Shown here piece after piece: positions 33,512 to 41,127 of a DNA stretch of 50,902 nucleotides (its first letter is position 1; each line of letters starts with the position of its first letter). Location: contig JAKLGH010000010.1 of the NCBI GenBank assembly GCA_022710775.1, positions 1 to 50,902 on the forward strand, written 5' to 3'. The notes under the pieces are model-generated. The model made no database searches. It saw only the letters and a list, made by a program, of their open reading frames with translations, and had not been told where the DNA came from. The DNA comes from Patescibacteria group bacterium (GTDB taxonomy: Bacteria; Patescibacteriota; Minisyncoccia; Minisyncoccales; UBA5738). A program made the position numbers and the translations under genes.

Positions 33512-34045
33512 ATGATAAACCTTCTTCCCAAAAAACAAAAAGACGAACTGGAACAGGAGCAAATGTTTCGCGTCATTATGATCTTAGGTATTGTGATGGT
33601 TGCCAGTTTGATTTGCCTGGCTTTGATGTTTCTCGTAGTCAAATTCCTTTTTGAAGCAAAGTTGGACGTTAAGAAGATTTCCGTTGAAGATAAGAAGAAG
33701 ATGATCCAAATCATGAAGGTTGAAGATGAAGAAAAAAGCATTTCTTATTATAATGCTAATTTTACCAAATTGGTTGCTATCTATAAGAACCAAATTAATG
33801 CTTCTTCAATGTTTCAGGATTTGATAGGCTCATTGCCCAATGGGATATATCTCAAGAATTTGTCATTGACAGGCAATAAAGTAGCGGTTTCGGGGTATTG
33901 TCCCGACCGGGCCAGCCTTGTTGCTTTCAAAGAAAACTTGGAAAAAAATCCCGGTTTTCAGAAACTGGATTTCCCGGCCAATGACTGGGTGGAACAGAAA
34001 AATATCAATTTCAGTTTAAATTTCGTATATGTACCAAATAAATAA
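33512..34045 (+). CDS. pilN: Type IV pilus assembly protein PilN
   Basis: 177 aa with the diagnostic PilM-binding N-terminus MINLLPKKQKDELE, a transmembrane helix at about 25-48 and a periplasmic-side ferredoxin-like domain (PNGIYLKNLSLTGNKVAVSG). The stop lies 17 nt inside the next gene, typical of pilN-pilO. Length is normal for the family. Confidence 0.9.
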   Translation: MINLLPKKQKDELEQEQMFRVIMILGIVMVASLICLALMFLVVKFLFEAKLDVKKISVEDKKKMIQIMKVEDEEKSISYYNANFTKLVAIYKNQINASSMFQDLIGSLPNGIYLKNLSLTGNKVAVSGYCPDRASLVAFKENLEKNPGFQKLDFPANDWVEQKNINFSLNFVYVPNK

Positions 34046-34592
34046 AATATCAGCGGCCATACTGTTTTTTTCGGTAATTTTATTGGTTATTATCGGAACG
34101 GTAATCGGTCCGCTGGTTTTTGAGATAGAAGATATCGGAGCCAGTATTAAAGAACAAAACCAGAATATTCTGGTATTGGAAGAAAGAACAATAAAAGCTA
34201 AAGAATTCCGCGAATTCCGCGCCAAGAACGGGGAAGATCTGGCAAAGTTGGAAAAGGCTCTTGTAAATATGGAAATGCCGCTGGATTTTATTAATTTTCT
34301 TGAAAAAGTTTCAGAGGAATGCCAGGTGGATTCTTCTTTTTTCCCCGCGCCTTCTTCAAAAGCGGAAAAAGACAGCTTGCCGTCGGTAAGCTTTCAGATT
34401 GTTCTTACGGGTAATTTTTCTTCAGCGATGAAGTTCTTAAAAAAAATTGAATCGGGCCCTTATCTAATTGAAATACGCAACTTAACGGTAAAAAATGAAC
34501 AAAATACTTTGGATGTGGAGGGGAATGATGATCAGAAGGGCCAAGTTAAATTGGATATTTCCATAAAAGCTTACGCGAAAAAACAGATTTAA
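34029..34592 (+). CDS. pilO: Type IV pilus assembly protein PilO
   Basis: 187 aa. A short cytoplasmic end is followed by one transmembrane helix (about 7-29), a coiled coil (about 35-85) and a C-terminal ferredoxin-like domain with FINFLEKVSEECQVDSSFF and FLKKIESGPYLIEIRNL. It overlaps pilN by 17 nt and would form the PilN-PilO heterodimer. No PilP or secretin gene follows, which fits a cell without an outer membrane. Confidence 0.85.
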   Translation: MYQINKISAAILFFSVILLVIIGTVIGPLVFEIEDIGASIKEQNQNILVLEERTIKAKEFREFRAKNGEDLAKLEKALVNMEMPLDFINFLEKVSEECQVDSSFFPAPSSKAEKDSLPSVSFQIVLTGNFSSAMKFLKKIESGPYLIEIRNLTVKNEQNTLDVEGNDDQKGQVKLDISIKAYAKKQI

Positions 34593-34609
34593 CGGTTCAT
34601 CATCCGAAT

Positions 34610-34918
34610 ATGAAAACAATTAGATTCAAAGCGAAAAACATCAATGTTCGGTTGAAAAAAATGGCATCGAACCCTTTTTTGGTTTTTTGCTGTTTGTTGT
34701 TTGTATCCGCGGCAATCTCTGTTTGTTTTTTTCTTTATTGCGAAGCCGTGCTCTCCGGAGCCGGAGCCGCTGAAGAAGGATCGGTATTGCAAGTCAAAGA
34801 ATTTGACAGTTCCTCGGCGGTTAATGTTTTTAATATTTGGCAAACCAGGGAACAGGATTATAGAAACGCCGATTCCATCTCTTATCCGGATTTGTTCAAG
34901 GATATCGCAATTGACTAA
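34610..34918 (+). CDS. Small single-pass membrane protein at the end of the pilus cluster
   Basis: 102 aa. A basic N-terminus (about 1-20) precedes one transmembrane helix (about 23-45), then a 55-residue exterior part ending YPDLFKDIAID. It is in the position where PilP would be in diderm bacteria, 17 nt after pilO, but has no recognisable PilP or lipoprotein motif. Probably a pilus accessory protein. The promoter of the tRNA-Arg region overlaps its last codons. Confidence 0.6.
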   Translation: MKTIRFKAKNINVRLKKMASNPFLVFCCLLFVSAAISVCFFLYCEAVLSGAGAAEEGSVLQVKEFDSSSAVNVFNIWQTREQDYRNADSISYPDLFKDIAID

Positions 34919-34938
34919 AGATTTCTATTGTCTATAAT
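34911..34938 (+). promoter_or_regulatory. Promoter of the tRNA-Arg region
   Basis: TTGACT (34911-34916), a 16-nt spacer and TATAAT (34933-34938). It overlaps the stop codon of the preceding gene. Confidence 0.75.
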
Positions 34939-35010
34939 ACCGTTGTTCGCGTTTTCCCATAGCTTAATATCCTGGTTTTTTTTCGAGGAAGCTGGAACAT
35001 CTGCCAATTT

Positions 35011-35046
35011 GCTCCCATAGCTCAATGGATAGAATACTAGCCTTCG
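35011..35046 (+). pseudogene. 5' half of a tRNA, fragment related to tRNA-Arg
   Basis: GCTCCCATAGCTCAATGG and the following bases match the first 36 nt of the intact tRNA-Arg at about 30 positions, then stop matching after the anticodon loop begins. A weaker trace (CCCATAGCTTAATATCC) lies near 34958. No 3' half follows directly, so it is not a working tRNA. Confidence 0.6.
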
Positions 35047-35061
35047 TTTCGCTTGTCGTAT

Positions 35062-35133
35062 GCCCCTGTAGCTCAATGGATAGAGCATCTGCCTTCTAAG
35101 CAGAAAATACAGGTTCGATTCCTGTCAGGGGCA
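35062..35133 (+). tRNA. tRNA-Arg (anticodon TCT)
   Basis: Acceptor GCCCCTG (35062-35068) pairs with CAGGGGC (35126-35132), with an A discriminator. D arm TAGCTCAATGGATAGAG, anticodon stem TCTGC/GCAGA around CTTCTAA (anticodon TCT) and T stem ACAGG/CCTGT are all intact. No CCA is encoded. Confidence 0.95.
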
Positions 35134-35160
35134 CAAGTGCATAGGCAAGAAAGCTGGATA

Positions 35161-35189
35161 TGTAGGTTCGATTGCTACTAGGGGCACCA
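35161..35189 (+). pseudogene. 3' end of a tRNA, fragment with CCA
   Basis: TGTAGGTTCGATTGCTACTA then GGGGCACCA resembles the T arm and acceptor end of tRNA-Arg, but one T-stem pair is broken. It has no attached 5' half. Such 3' fragments are typical scars of integrative elements. Confidence 0.5.
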
Positions 35190-36947
35190 ACAGGCATAGC
35201 GCCAAAATAGCAAGATATTAAAGATTGAAATAATTGACAAAATAAGGTAGCATTGTTTTGTAAAATGATAAGGTGATGTTACGGTGGCCATGGTGTAATG
35301 GCAGCACGAGAGTTTGTGGAGCTCTCTGTACGGGTTCGAATCCCGTTGGTCACCCCATTCGTTCTGAATTGCGGCTAAAGCCTCATTTTTAGCTTCAAAA
35401 GTGAGAGTTTTAGTTAGTTCGAGCCGCCTATATTTGTCTTCCAGCGCCGGATAGCCTTTTTCTATCGGAACAAGCCATTCATTGGCTTCTATAAGCAGTT
35501 TTTTATCCTGAATGGAAAAGTTCGAGCCAAGCGCGGCGAGTAGTTCGTGCTTTTGCCTTATATCGGCACGAAGGAAAGCGGCGCGGGCGTAGGTTATGAA
35601 GTTAAACGTCTTTTCCGTAAGCTCCAGCCATTTTTCCGCACGAGTTTCGGTCTGCCGCAGGGTTTCCTTCAGTTTGGCGATTTTTTCCTTCAGTAATTCG
35701 CTTTCCTTGATGAAAGTTTCATCGTCAATCAAATCCCTGTAGCGCATACGGGTCAGGTTGTCGAGCTCTTTCTGGGTTGCAACCAGCGAGGTGTGTTGCA
35801 TTTCGTATGTTTTGGCGCGGTCGGTTATCTCTTTGTCATTCTGTCTGTTCAAAATATCCAAAGCCCACTGGCGGAATACCGGCAAGATTGTGTATTTTTC
35901 AATTTCTTCTTCAATCTGTTGTTCGAGTTCTTCCACGCGGATGGGTTTCGCGTGCAAGCACTTAACGCCGCGCTTCTTTTTGGTGCAGTGGTAATAAGTA
36001 TAGCTTTTTAATCCCCCAGTGCGTTTCACTATTTTTATTTTTTCAGTGGCGGTATACATTGCGCCGCAATCTTTGCAGTAAATAATCCCAGTATACGCAA
36101 AATCGTGGTCCTTGGCCCGTGGCTTGCCCCTTTTGCCGAGAATGACCTGAACTCGGTCGTATTCTTCCAGAGTAATCATCGGCGGATGATTGCCTTGGTA
36201 GGTTTTGCCAGACCATTCAAACATCCCAGTATAAAAAATGTTGGTGAAAAACTTGTAAATTGCGGTATTTGAGATTTCATCGCCGCCCTTTCTCTTATAC
36301 TGTTTCGTTTTGAAACCCCATTCATTATTAGCGATTTTTCTTATTTGGGGTGGGGTATAGTTGTCGGTAAGCATCAAATCCCACATCTTGCGGACCAAAT
36401 CAAAGCGTTCGGGGTCTTTTTCAATCGTATGTTCCAGCTGGTTGTTGACATAGCCCATTGGCGCGTGGCAAGGGAGCCAGCCACGTTCAGCTTTGCCTTC
36501 CATACCTCTCCGGCTGTTTTTGCGCAGGTCAATAATGAATTGATTGGCCATTCCGCTCTCCACACTAAAAAGAAGCACGTTGTCATCGGGCAGGTATTTG
36601 CGGTCTATTGTTTGGATGCATTGAATTACTCCTTGCTGGAGCATCCAGCTCAAGGTTCCGCTATCAACGGGGTTGCGGGAAAGCCGATTGATTTGCCAGC
36701 AGAGGATGCCATTGGCCTCGCCTTTTTTAATACGATTTATCATATCGCTAAAAATAGGGCGATAGTCTGGCTTTTTGGCGGATTTGGCTTCGGTTAGGAT
36801 TTCCTTTATTTCCAAATTAGAGTTACGCGCTAATTCTTTAAGCCGGTTCACTTGGTCCTCGATGGATTGGACTTGCCGGTCCTCGCTTTCAGAGGATTTA
36901 CGGGCATAAAGGAAATATGTGATTTTTTGGTTATTTTGTGTGTTCAT
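35178..36947 (-). CDS. Large serine recombinase (element integrase), hybrid C-terminus
   Basis: 589 aa in the integrated state. The resolvase catalytic domain (about 10-150) has YARKSSESEDRQ, with the likely nucleophile S18. The recombinase domain follows (about 170-290), then a zinc ribbon starting CKDCG with later HC and KC ligands, and a coiled coil (about 360-470). The start is the ATG at 36947; the longer frame to 36977 runs into a structured leader. Shared sequence ends at about residue 532 (NEWG). The next 57 codons (DQRDSNP onward) are antisense tRNA-His and flanking chromosome, so the present C-terminus is not native. A 28-residue alternative tail ending EYVEK lies at 50591-50676. 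It catalyses integration and excision of the element. Confidence 0.9.
   Translation of the reverse strand: MNTQNNQKITYFLYARKSSESEDRQVQSIEDQVNRLKELARNSNLEIKEILTEAKSAKKPDYRPIFSDMINRIKKGEANGILCWQINRLSRNPVDSGTLSWMLQQGVIQCIQTIDRKYLPDDNVLLFSVESGMANQFIIDLRKNSRRGMEGKAERGWLPCHAPMGYVNNQLEHTIEKDPERFDLVRKMWDLMLTDNYTPPQIRKIANNEWGFKTKQYKRKGGDEISNTAIYKFFTNIFYTGMFEWSGKTYQGNHPPMITLEEYDRVQVILGKRGKPRAKDHDFAYTGIIYCKDCGAMYTATEKIKIVKRTGGLKSYTYYHCTKKKRGVKCLHAKPIRVEELEQQIEEEIEKYTILPVFRQWALDILNRQNDKEITDRAKTYEMQHTSLVATQKELDNLTRMRYRDLIDDETFIKESELLKEKIAKLKETLRQTETRAEKWLELTEKTFNFITYARAAFLRADIRQKHELLAALGSNFSIQDKKLLIEANEWLVPIEKGYPALEDKYRRLELTKTLTFEAKNEALAAIQNEWGDQRDSNPYRELHKLSCCHYTMATVTSPYHFTKQCYLILSIISIFNILLFWRYACWCP
35234..35266 (+). 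promoter_or_regulatory. Putative promoter of tRNA-His
   Basis: A perfect -35 TTGACA (35234-35239) is followed by TTGTAA (35258-35263, spacer 18) or TAAAAT (35261-35266, spacer 21). The spacing is not ideal. Confidence 0.45.
35283..35357 (+). tRNA. tRNA-His (anticodon GTG), integration target
   Basis: G-1 at 35283 pairs with C73 at 35354, the tRNA-His hallmark. Acceptor GTGGCCA (35284-35290) pairs with TGGTCAC (35347-35353), with one G-U. Anticodon stem AGAGT/GCTCT around TTGTGGA gives GTG. T arm ACGGGTTCGAATCCCGT. CCA is encoded (35355-35357). The 3' end overlaps the left attachment repeat of the mobile element; the tRNA is left intact by the insertion. Confidence 0.94.
35351..35362. repeat. 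Left attachment core (attL)
   Basis: CACCCCATTCGT, identical to 50677-50688. It includes the encoded CCA end of tRNA-His and, on the minus strand, codons for the NEWG segment of the recombinase. Confidence 0.8.
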
Positions 36948-36967
36948 ATACCAAAAGGGACGGTCTG

Positions 36968-37074
36968 GTTGTCCCAACTCACTTAATCCGAAGAGTAAGC
37001 CTCATTGGCAGACCGCCCCTTTAGGGCAACGAGGCAAATAAAAACTCTCCGTTTTTTATAATGAGTGGGACAAC
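36968..37074 (-). promoter_or_regulatory. Nested inverted repeats in the recombinase leader
   Basis: Outer arms GTTGTCCCAACTCA (36968-36981) and ATGAGTGGGACAAC (37061-37074) pair with one bulged base. Inner pairs are AGAGT/ACTCT (36992-36996, 37044-37048), GCCTC/GAGGC (36999-37003, 37031-37035) and GCCC/GGGC (37015-37018, 37024-37027). All nest into one long structure directly upstream of the recombinase start. It could be a leader RNA that controls recombinase translation or a protein-binding site. Confidence 0.6.
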
Positions 37075-37081
37075 ACAATTA

Positions 37082-37687
37082 TTATATCATCTTTTCCGCT
37101 TTTAGGCGAGAGTAATTGATTGCTGTCCGTTGATAAAGCTTTTCAAGCTGTTGTTGCTTTTTTGTCGGTTTTCCGGCGTAAAATCGCTTTTTGATTTTCT
37201 TTTCCAGTTTATCAATTTTATCTTTGGTTAGCAGGGTTTCAAAAAGGGGATGCATACGATAGCGCCGGTTTGTGTTCCTCTCGCTATAGGTCAGGTTATA
37301 GCAATGGCGGCAGGCAAAATAATCGCCAGCTTTATAGAGCGTTCTTACGCGGCGGCCACAATATACCCCGTTCTTATACCAAGGGCAGGCAAACCAATAT
37401 CGTTGACCGCCATAATTACAGGGGGTTGAGGTAATCGGAATGCGATAATCAAAATCCCTTTTTTCGCCGTTTTGTTCGGTTTGGGTATAGTGGATGCGGG
37501 CGTATTTATCATCGTCCAAAAGGGCAACTTCAATGCCGATACTGCTTTTGTCGCCAGTGAAACCATTTGTCCAAGATATTGTGCTTGAGTGCCATCGTTG
37601 CAATAGACCTTGTTGTTTTAGCCAGCTTATATCAATTTTTTTGAGATAATCAGCTTCGGGTTTTGTTGATGAGTAATATCTTCCCAT
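37082..37687 (-). CDS. Zinc-ribbon-like protein of mobile elements, function unknown
   Basis: 201 aa. A central Cys-rich stretch (CNYGG, then FACPWY and YCGRRV, then FACRHCYNLTY) suggests one or two zinc sites. A basic C-terminal third (about 140-201) is rich in Lys and Arg with a coiled-coil look. I recognise the pattern as a protein common in bacterial integrative elements, but know of no assigned function; nucleic acid binding is likely. It is upstream of the recombinase in the same minus-strand block, separated from it by the nested repeats at 36968-37074. Confidence 0.7.
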   Translation of the reverse strand: MGRYYSSTKPEADYLKKIDISWLKQQGLLQRWHSSTISWTNGFTGDKSSIGIEVALLDDDKYARIHYTQTEQNGEKRDFDYRIPITSTPCNYGGQRYWFACPWYKNGVYCGRRVRTLYKAGDYFACRHCYNLTYSERNTNRRYRMHPLFETLLTKDKIDKLEKKIKKRFYAGKPTKKQQQLEKLYQRTAINYSRLKAEKMI

Positions 37688-37777
37688 ATTTTTTTGTGCC
37701 GAAATTTTGCCGAAATCATTAAGGAAAACCCAGTTTTATCCATTATTTTCCATTATGATTTTGCGAAACGAACCCAA

Positions 37778-38284
37778 TTATTCTTGCTGGTTAACGTCAA
37801 TATCAATGGCCGCGGGGAGAGCTACTTTTTGCCCGTTGCGAATGGCTTGCAGGCGCTGTAATTCGTGGAGGGCCTTATAAATACCCCGCTCCAAACAGGT
37901 TTCATAGCGGGTAAATTTACCGTAGCTGTCGTAATTGGCAAAGTCATAGCTTAGCGCCGTGCCAAAGTTTTTCTCATTTTCCGTGTCGTGTTCAATCATT
38001 TCCCGTTCCGCGATAATCGCCCGTTTCAACCGCCAAGTATTTGAGATTATCCTTTCGGCCAACAGCATTTCTACCTCATTGGCAGGTTTAAGTTCCGACC
38101 TTATCGCTTTCCCAAGCTCTTCCAGTTCGGTTTCGTTTTCGTTTTCCAGAGCCAGCGCGGTAGTAAGTATGCCGTGTTTTATGGCATTATATCGGCTCAC
38201 CGCCTTACCTTCTTCGGTTTTGACGCCGCCGAGTTTGGCATTTTGGCGGTTAGCTTCAATCTGTTTTTGAGATGTTTCTTCCAT
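37778..38284 (-). CDS. Conserved mobile-element protein of the 'RQNAKLGGVKTEEGKAVSR' type
   Basis: 168 aa. The N-terminus has NRQNAKLGGVKTEEGK and NAIKHGIL, the hallmark of a widespread small family often found beside transposases and phage genes. The remaining 120 residues are helical, with an EVEMLLAERIISNTWRLKRA segment. No catalytic motif is visible. It lies 9 nt after the primase gene in the same block. Function unknown; perhaps DNA-associated. Confidence 0.7.
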   Translation of the reverse strand: MEETSQKQIEANRQNAKLGGVKTEEGKAVSRYNAIKHGILTTALALENENETELEELGKAIRSELKPANEVEMLLAERIISNTWRLKRAIIAEREMIEHDTENEKNFGTALSYDFANYDSYGKFTRYETCLERGIYKALHELQRLQAIRNGQKVALPAAIDIDVNQQE

Positions 38285-38293
38285 AGTTTTGTT

Positions 38294-40447
38294 TTAATTA
38301 TGATTTACCCCACCCTCGCCCTCACCATTTTTATTGTTAAGAAGTTGGCGGACGGAAGCGGGGAAGATAATGACTTTTCTTTTATCGTTGCGGTCCTGTT
38401 CTTGGGTGATTAGACCGGCGGTTTCCAGCATTGGCAGGATTTGTTGCCTCAACTGGCAGTTATCGAGTGGCCTTCCGTAAACCTCGTAATGACGGGACAA
38501 CATATCCTGACGCGTTATCCCTATAATTCCCGCGTAGTTGCCCAGCGCTTCAATCTCTTCGTCATTTGGGTTTTTCTCTTTCCACAGCGGCAGGATAATT
38601 TCCTGATAGAGGTTATAGATATAAGGGGGCAGGTTCAGTTCTTGGCAAAGCGAGATTTTGTCCCATAGATTAAAACCCTCATCAATGTCGTTATCGTTGG
38701 CGATTATGGTTGTGTCTTGACGTTCCCGCCAGAAGAGGTTGAGGAGCGCGAAAGATTTAATCAGGGCAAGGAGCCGCCGGATGTCCCGCTGATGCCGTGG
38801 TTTTAGCATCTTGTTATCGCCAAAAAACTTGTTTTTGATGCGTTCTTGGTTGGCAATTTTTATTTCTTTAATACCTTCCAGCTTGATGGCGCGGATGCGT
38901 TCTTTGAGCAAGCCGCGGTTCGGGTCCTCATCCAGCCAGCTGGTGTATTTGTCATTGTCGGCTTCCTTGCGGATGGTGGCATCAATGCCTTGCTGGATTT
39001 TGTTTTGGTTGACTTCCGGCGACAGCAGGAGAAATCGGGTTGCTTCCTGTTCGTCAATTCGAAGTCCTGCCGTGCAAAAGATTACTGCCGGATAGCCGCG
39101 CAAAAGGATAGTCTTTGTCTTAAGGCCGAATTTTTGCGACTTGTCGGTGATTTTTAGGGTGATTTCTTTTTTATCGTGTGATAGAAGTGGGCGCAGGCGA
39201 GCGAGAAGTTCGTTGTGCGGCTGGTCAAGGAAAATCAATATTTTATGGGAGAGGTCAACCAAATAGCCTTTGTGCTCCTTATCAAATTCGCCGACATCGT
39301 GAAAGAACGCCGTGGGACTGCAATAAGCAATTTCCATCACATCCTCCTTGGGGAACAATTTGGCGATTTCGGTCGGGATGTAGCTTTTGCCGGTGCTGGA
39401 TGGGGCGTTATAGGAAATATTGAACTGGGCGTTTTCCGAGTAGGCGGAAAGCTGACAGAGAAAAGTCGCAAGCTTATTTTGTTTGTCCTCCTTGATGGTG
39501 AGGCCAAGTGTTTCCGCGAGTTGGTCCGCGGTCAGGGGAGCGAATTGGGAAACGTCAATCTTTTCAGGATAAGGGTGGGCGTATTTTTCAAACAAGTCAT
39601 CGGTTACTCCATTGAGCTTTGCGAAATAATCAGTTAGGTCGCCCTTTTCACCAACCTCTTGCGGCAGGGTAATGATGGAAATATTTTGACATCCAAAATC
39701 GCTTAGCATCTTGGCAACCCGTTGCGCCCCGTTCCGGCCCGCTTCATCGTTGTCAAAGCAAACATAGATATTCTGATATTTTCCGATAACCTTTTTCGCC
39801 CATTCTTCCTTAAAGGTTCCGGCTCCGTGGGTGGAGGTAATGGCAGTAATGCCTTTTGATACCGCAATCAGGCGGTCCAGTTCGCCTTCGCATATCAGGA
39901 TGGTTTCGCCGCCCTTTTCGATGGTTTCCCAGTCATAAGGCTGGGCCTCAACCCCCTTGGGATAGGTGATTTTGTCGTTGCCGTAGGCGGGGTCTTGCCG
40001 AAGCTTAAAAAAGGAGAAATTACCAAAGCTGTCTTTGATTGGTATGGTTATCCACCAGCTTCCGTAAAACTTACCGTATCCGAGCTTGTAAGCGTCTATT
40101 GTGGCGTCAGCAATGCCCCTAAGGTTGAGATATTGCCGCACATTCGGGCGAAGTGCTTGTTGGCACTCATCAACCAGCTCCGCCCCGAATAAACGGCGAT
40201 GTGGCGATTGCGTGCGTGCGGGGACATAATCGCCAAAGAATTTCTGGAGAGTGATGAGGTTTCCCTTGGCCCCACATTTTTTGCAGTCGTATTGGCCGGT
40301 TTCGTTGTCAAAATACAGATGCCAGTCGCCGGTAGGGCTATCTTTGTCGCAATCGCCGAATAGGCAGGCGGTAACGATTTCCTTACCGGCTACCCTGAAC
40401 TTAATGCCCTTCTGGGCCAGATACTCTCCGATGGTAATGTTTGTCAT
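38294..40447 (-). CDS. Primase-helicase with zinc finger, TOPRIM and P-loop domains
   Basis: 717 aa. A CHC2-like zinc finger uses C28, C33, C55 and C58. A DnaG/Twinkle-type TOPRIM domain follows with ILICEGELDRL (catalytic Glu) and CFDNDEAGRNGA. From about residue 330 there is a P-loop ATPase-like domain with APSSTGKSY, and an acidic LIFLDQPHN block that could be Walker B. The C-terminal 150 residues look like a winged-helix region. It would prime and possibly unwind DNA for element replication. The ATP motif SSTGKS is atypical, so helicase activity is less certain than priming. The stop region carries the 15-mer GGGTGGGGTAAATCA, also found near the ncRNA cassette. Confidence 0.82.
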   Translation of the reverse strand: MTNITIGEYLAQKGIKFRVAGKEIVTACLFGDCDKDSPTGDWHLYFDNETGQYDCKKCGAKGNLITLQKFFGDYVPARTQSPHRRLFGAELVDECQQALRPNVRQYLNLRGIADATIDAYKLGYGKFYGSWWITIPIKDSFGNFSFFKLRQDPAYGNDKITYPKGVEAQPYDWETIEKGGETILICEGELDRLIAVSKGITAITSTHGAGTFKEEWAKKVIGKYQNIYVCFDNDEAGRNGAQRVAKMLSDFGCQNISIITLPQEVGEKGDLTDYFAKLNGVTDDLFEKYAHPYPEKIDVSQFAPLTADQLAETLGLTIKEDKQNKLATFLCQLSAYSENAQFNISYNAPSSTGKSYIPTEIAKLFPKEDVMEIAYCSPTAFFHDVGEFDKEHKGYLVDLSHKILIFLDQPHNELLARLRPLLSHDKKEITLKITDKSQKFGLKTKTILLRGYPAVIFCTAGLRIDEQEATRFLLLSPEVNQNKIQQGIDATIRKEADNDKYTSWLDEDPNRGLLKERIRAIKLEGIKEIKIANQERIKNKFFGDNKMLKPRHQRDIRRLLALIKSFALLNLFWRERQDTTIIANDNDIDEGFNLWDKISLCQELNLPPYIYNLYQEIILPLWKEKNPNDEEIEALGNYAGIIGITRQDMLSRHYEVYGRPLDNCQLRQQILPMLETAGLITQEQDRNDKRKVIIFPASVRQLLNNKNGEGEGGVNHN

Positions 40448-40458
40448 AGTGTGTAATG

Positions 40459-40650
40459 TTATTTTTTTGTCGCCTTGCGGCGCGCTTCAACTCGGTCCAG
40501 TTCTTCTTGGGTTATGGGCTTATAGATGAGCGACATCAAATTGACCAGCTTGATGCCTTTTTCGTAGGCCTCCTGCTTGCCGATTTTCTTGCCAAGATAC
40601 TTTTCGTAAAGCTCTTGGAATTTAGCGATGTCGTTATCCGATAAGACCAT
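40459..40650 (-). CDS. Small conserved element protein, 63 aa
   Basis: The frame is open further upstream (to 40827), but the real protein starts at the ATG at 40650. It runs MVLSDNDIAKFQELYEKYLG and then through KKIGKQEAYEKG, ending RKATKK. Helical, with a central 'GKKIGKQEA' loop that resembles a tiny family I associate with Patescibacteria elements. No known function. It sits 4 nt after the 40655 gene and 11 nt before the primase, so it is co-transcribed with both. Confidence 0.7.
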   Translation of the reverse strand: MVLSDNDIAKFQELYEKYLGKKIGKQEAYEKGIKLVNLMSLIYKPITQEELDRVEARRKATKK

Positions 40651-40654
40651 AGTG

Positions 40655-40936
40655 TTACTTAGAATAAAGACGATTTTTGAGCGCCTTGATGGCGTCAAAG
40701 AACGAGCGGGCCTTAACTTCCAGACGGTCAGCCCAGTAGCCGTCAACGGTTTCATCAATGCCGTCCTCACGCTTGAATATGAACAAGGATTTATAAGGGT
40801 TTTCCTTGTTAAGCGACAGCAACTCAAAACCCGCGCATAGGAGCGCGGCGGAACAGCCGAGGTCGTAAGTGCTGAACACTTCGGAACTATCCTTTAGGGG
40901 GATGAATTGCACATCCTCAATATGTTTTTTTGCCAT
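40655..40936 (-). CDS. DUF5659-like small protein
   Basis: 93 aa. The pattern STYDLGCSAALLCAGFELL, followed by LFIFKRED, fits my memory of DUF5659, a small family found in phages and integrative elements. It may be a structural or regulatory partner of the replication protein, but no function is established. It is the first gene of the left block on the minus strand; a palindrome (40959-40975) lies in its upstream region. Confidence 0.6.
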   Translation of the reverse strand: MAKKHIEDVQFIPLKDSSEVFSTYDLGCSAALLCAGFELLSLNKENPYKSLFIFKREDGIDETVDGYWADRLEVKARSFFDAIKALKNRLYSK

Positions 40937-40958
40937 AGTAATGGTGTTTAATTATTTG

Positions 40959-40975
40959 AGCTTTTGGCCAAAGCT
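40959..40975. promoter_or_regulatory. Palindrome upstream of the replication block, possible operator
   Basis: AGCTTT and AAAGCT flank TGGCC in the 191-nt gap before the DUF5659-like gene. A plausible repressor site for that promoter region; no convincing -10 was found. Confidence 0.35.
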
Positions 40976-41047
40976 TTACTGTTAATGATTTTTTTGCCTT
41001 CACTTGAAAACTCGTCAATGGGCTATTAAATTAAAGACGCCAAAACG

Positions 41048-41075
41048 AAAAATCCCCCTTTATTTCGGGGGATTT
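41048..41075 (-). terminator. Terminator of the unknown gene pair
   Basis: CCCCC (41054-41058) and GGGGG (41067-41071), extended by AAAT/ATTT, form a stem. On the minus strand it is followed by TTTTT, so it ends transcription from the 42165 gene. Confidence 0.72.
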
Positions 41076-41127
41076 GGGGTGAATGGCGTTCTATTTATTC
41101 ACAGGAGTCAGTTATCAAGTGAACTTT

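Noticed and set aside
35011-35046. A second functional tRNA before tRNA-Arg
   Set aside because: Only the 5' half matches; acceptor 3' strand and T arm do not follow.
35178-35350. Recombinase C-terminal 57 residues (DQRDSNP onward) as a real domain
   Set aside because: They are the antisense of tRNA-His and flanking chromosome, created by integration; 'DQRDSNP' strings arise from reading tRNA genes backwards.
40651-40827. N-terminal extension of the 63-aa protein gene
   Set aside because: The extension overlaps the DUF5659-like gene in another frame and has the composition of a shadow; the ATG at 40650 starts the conserved part.
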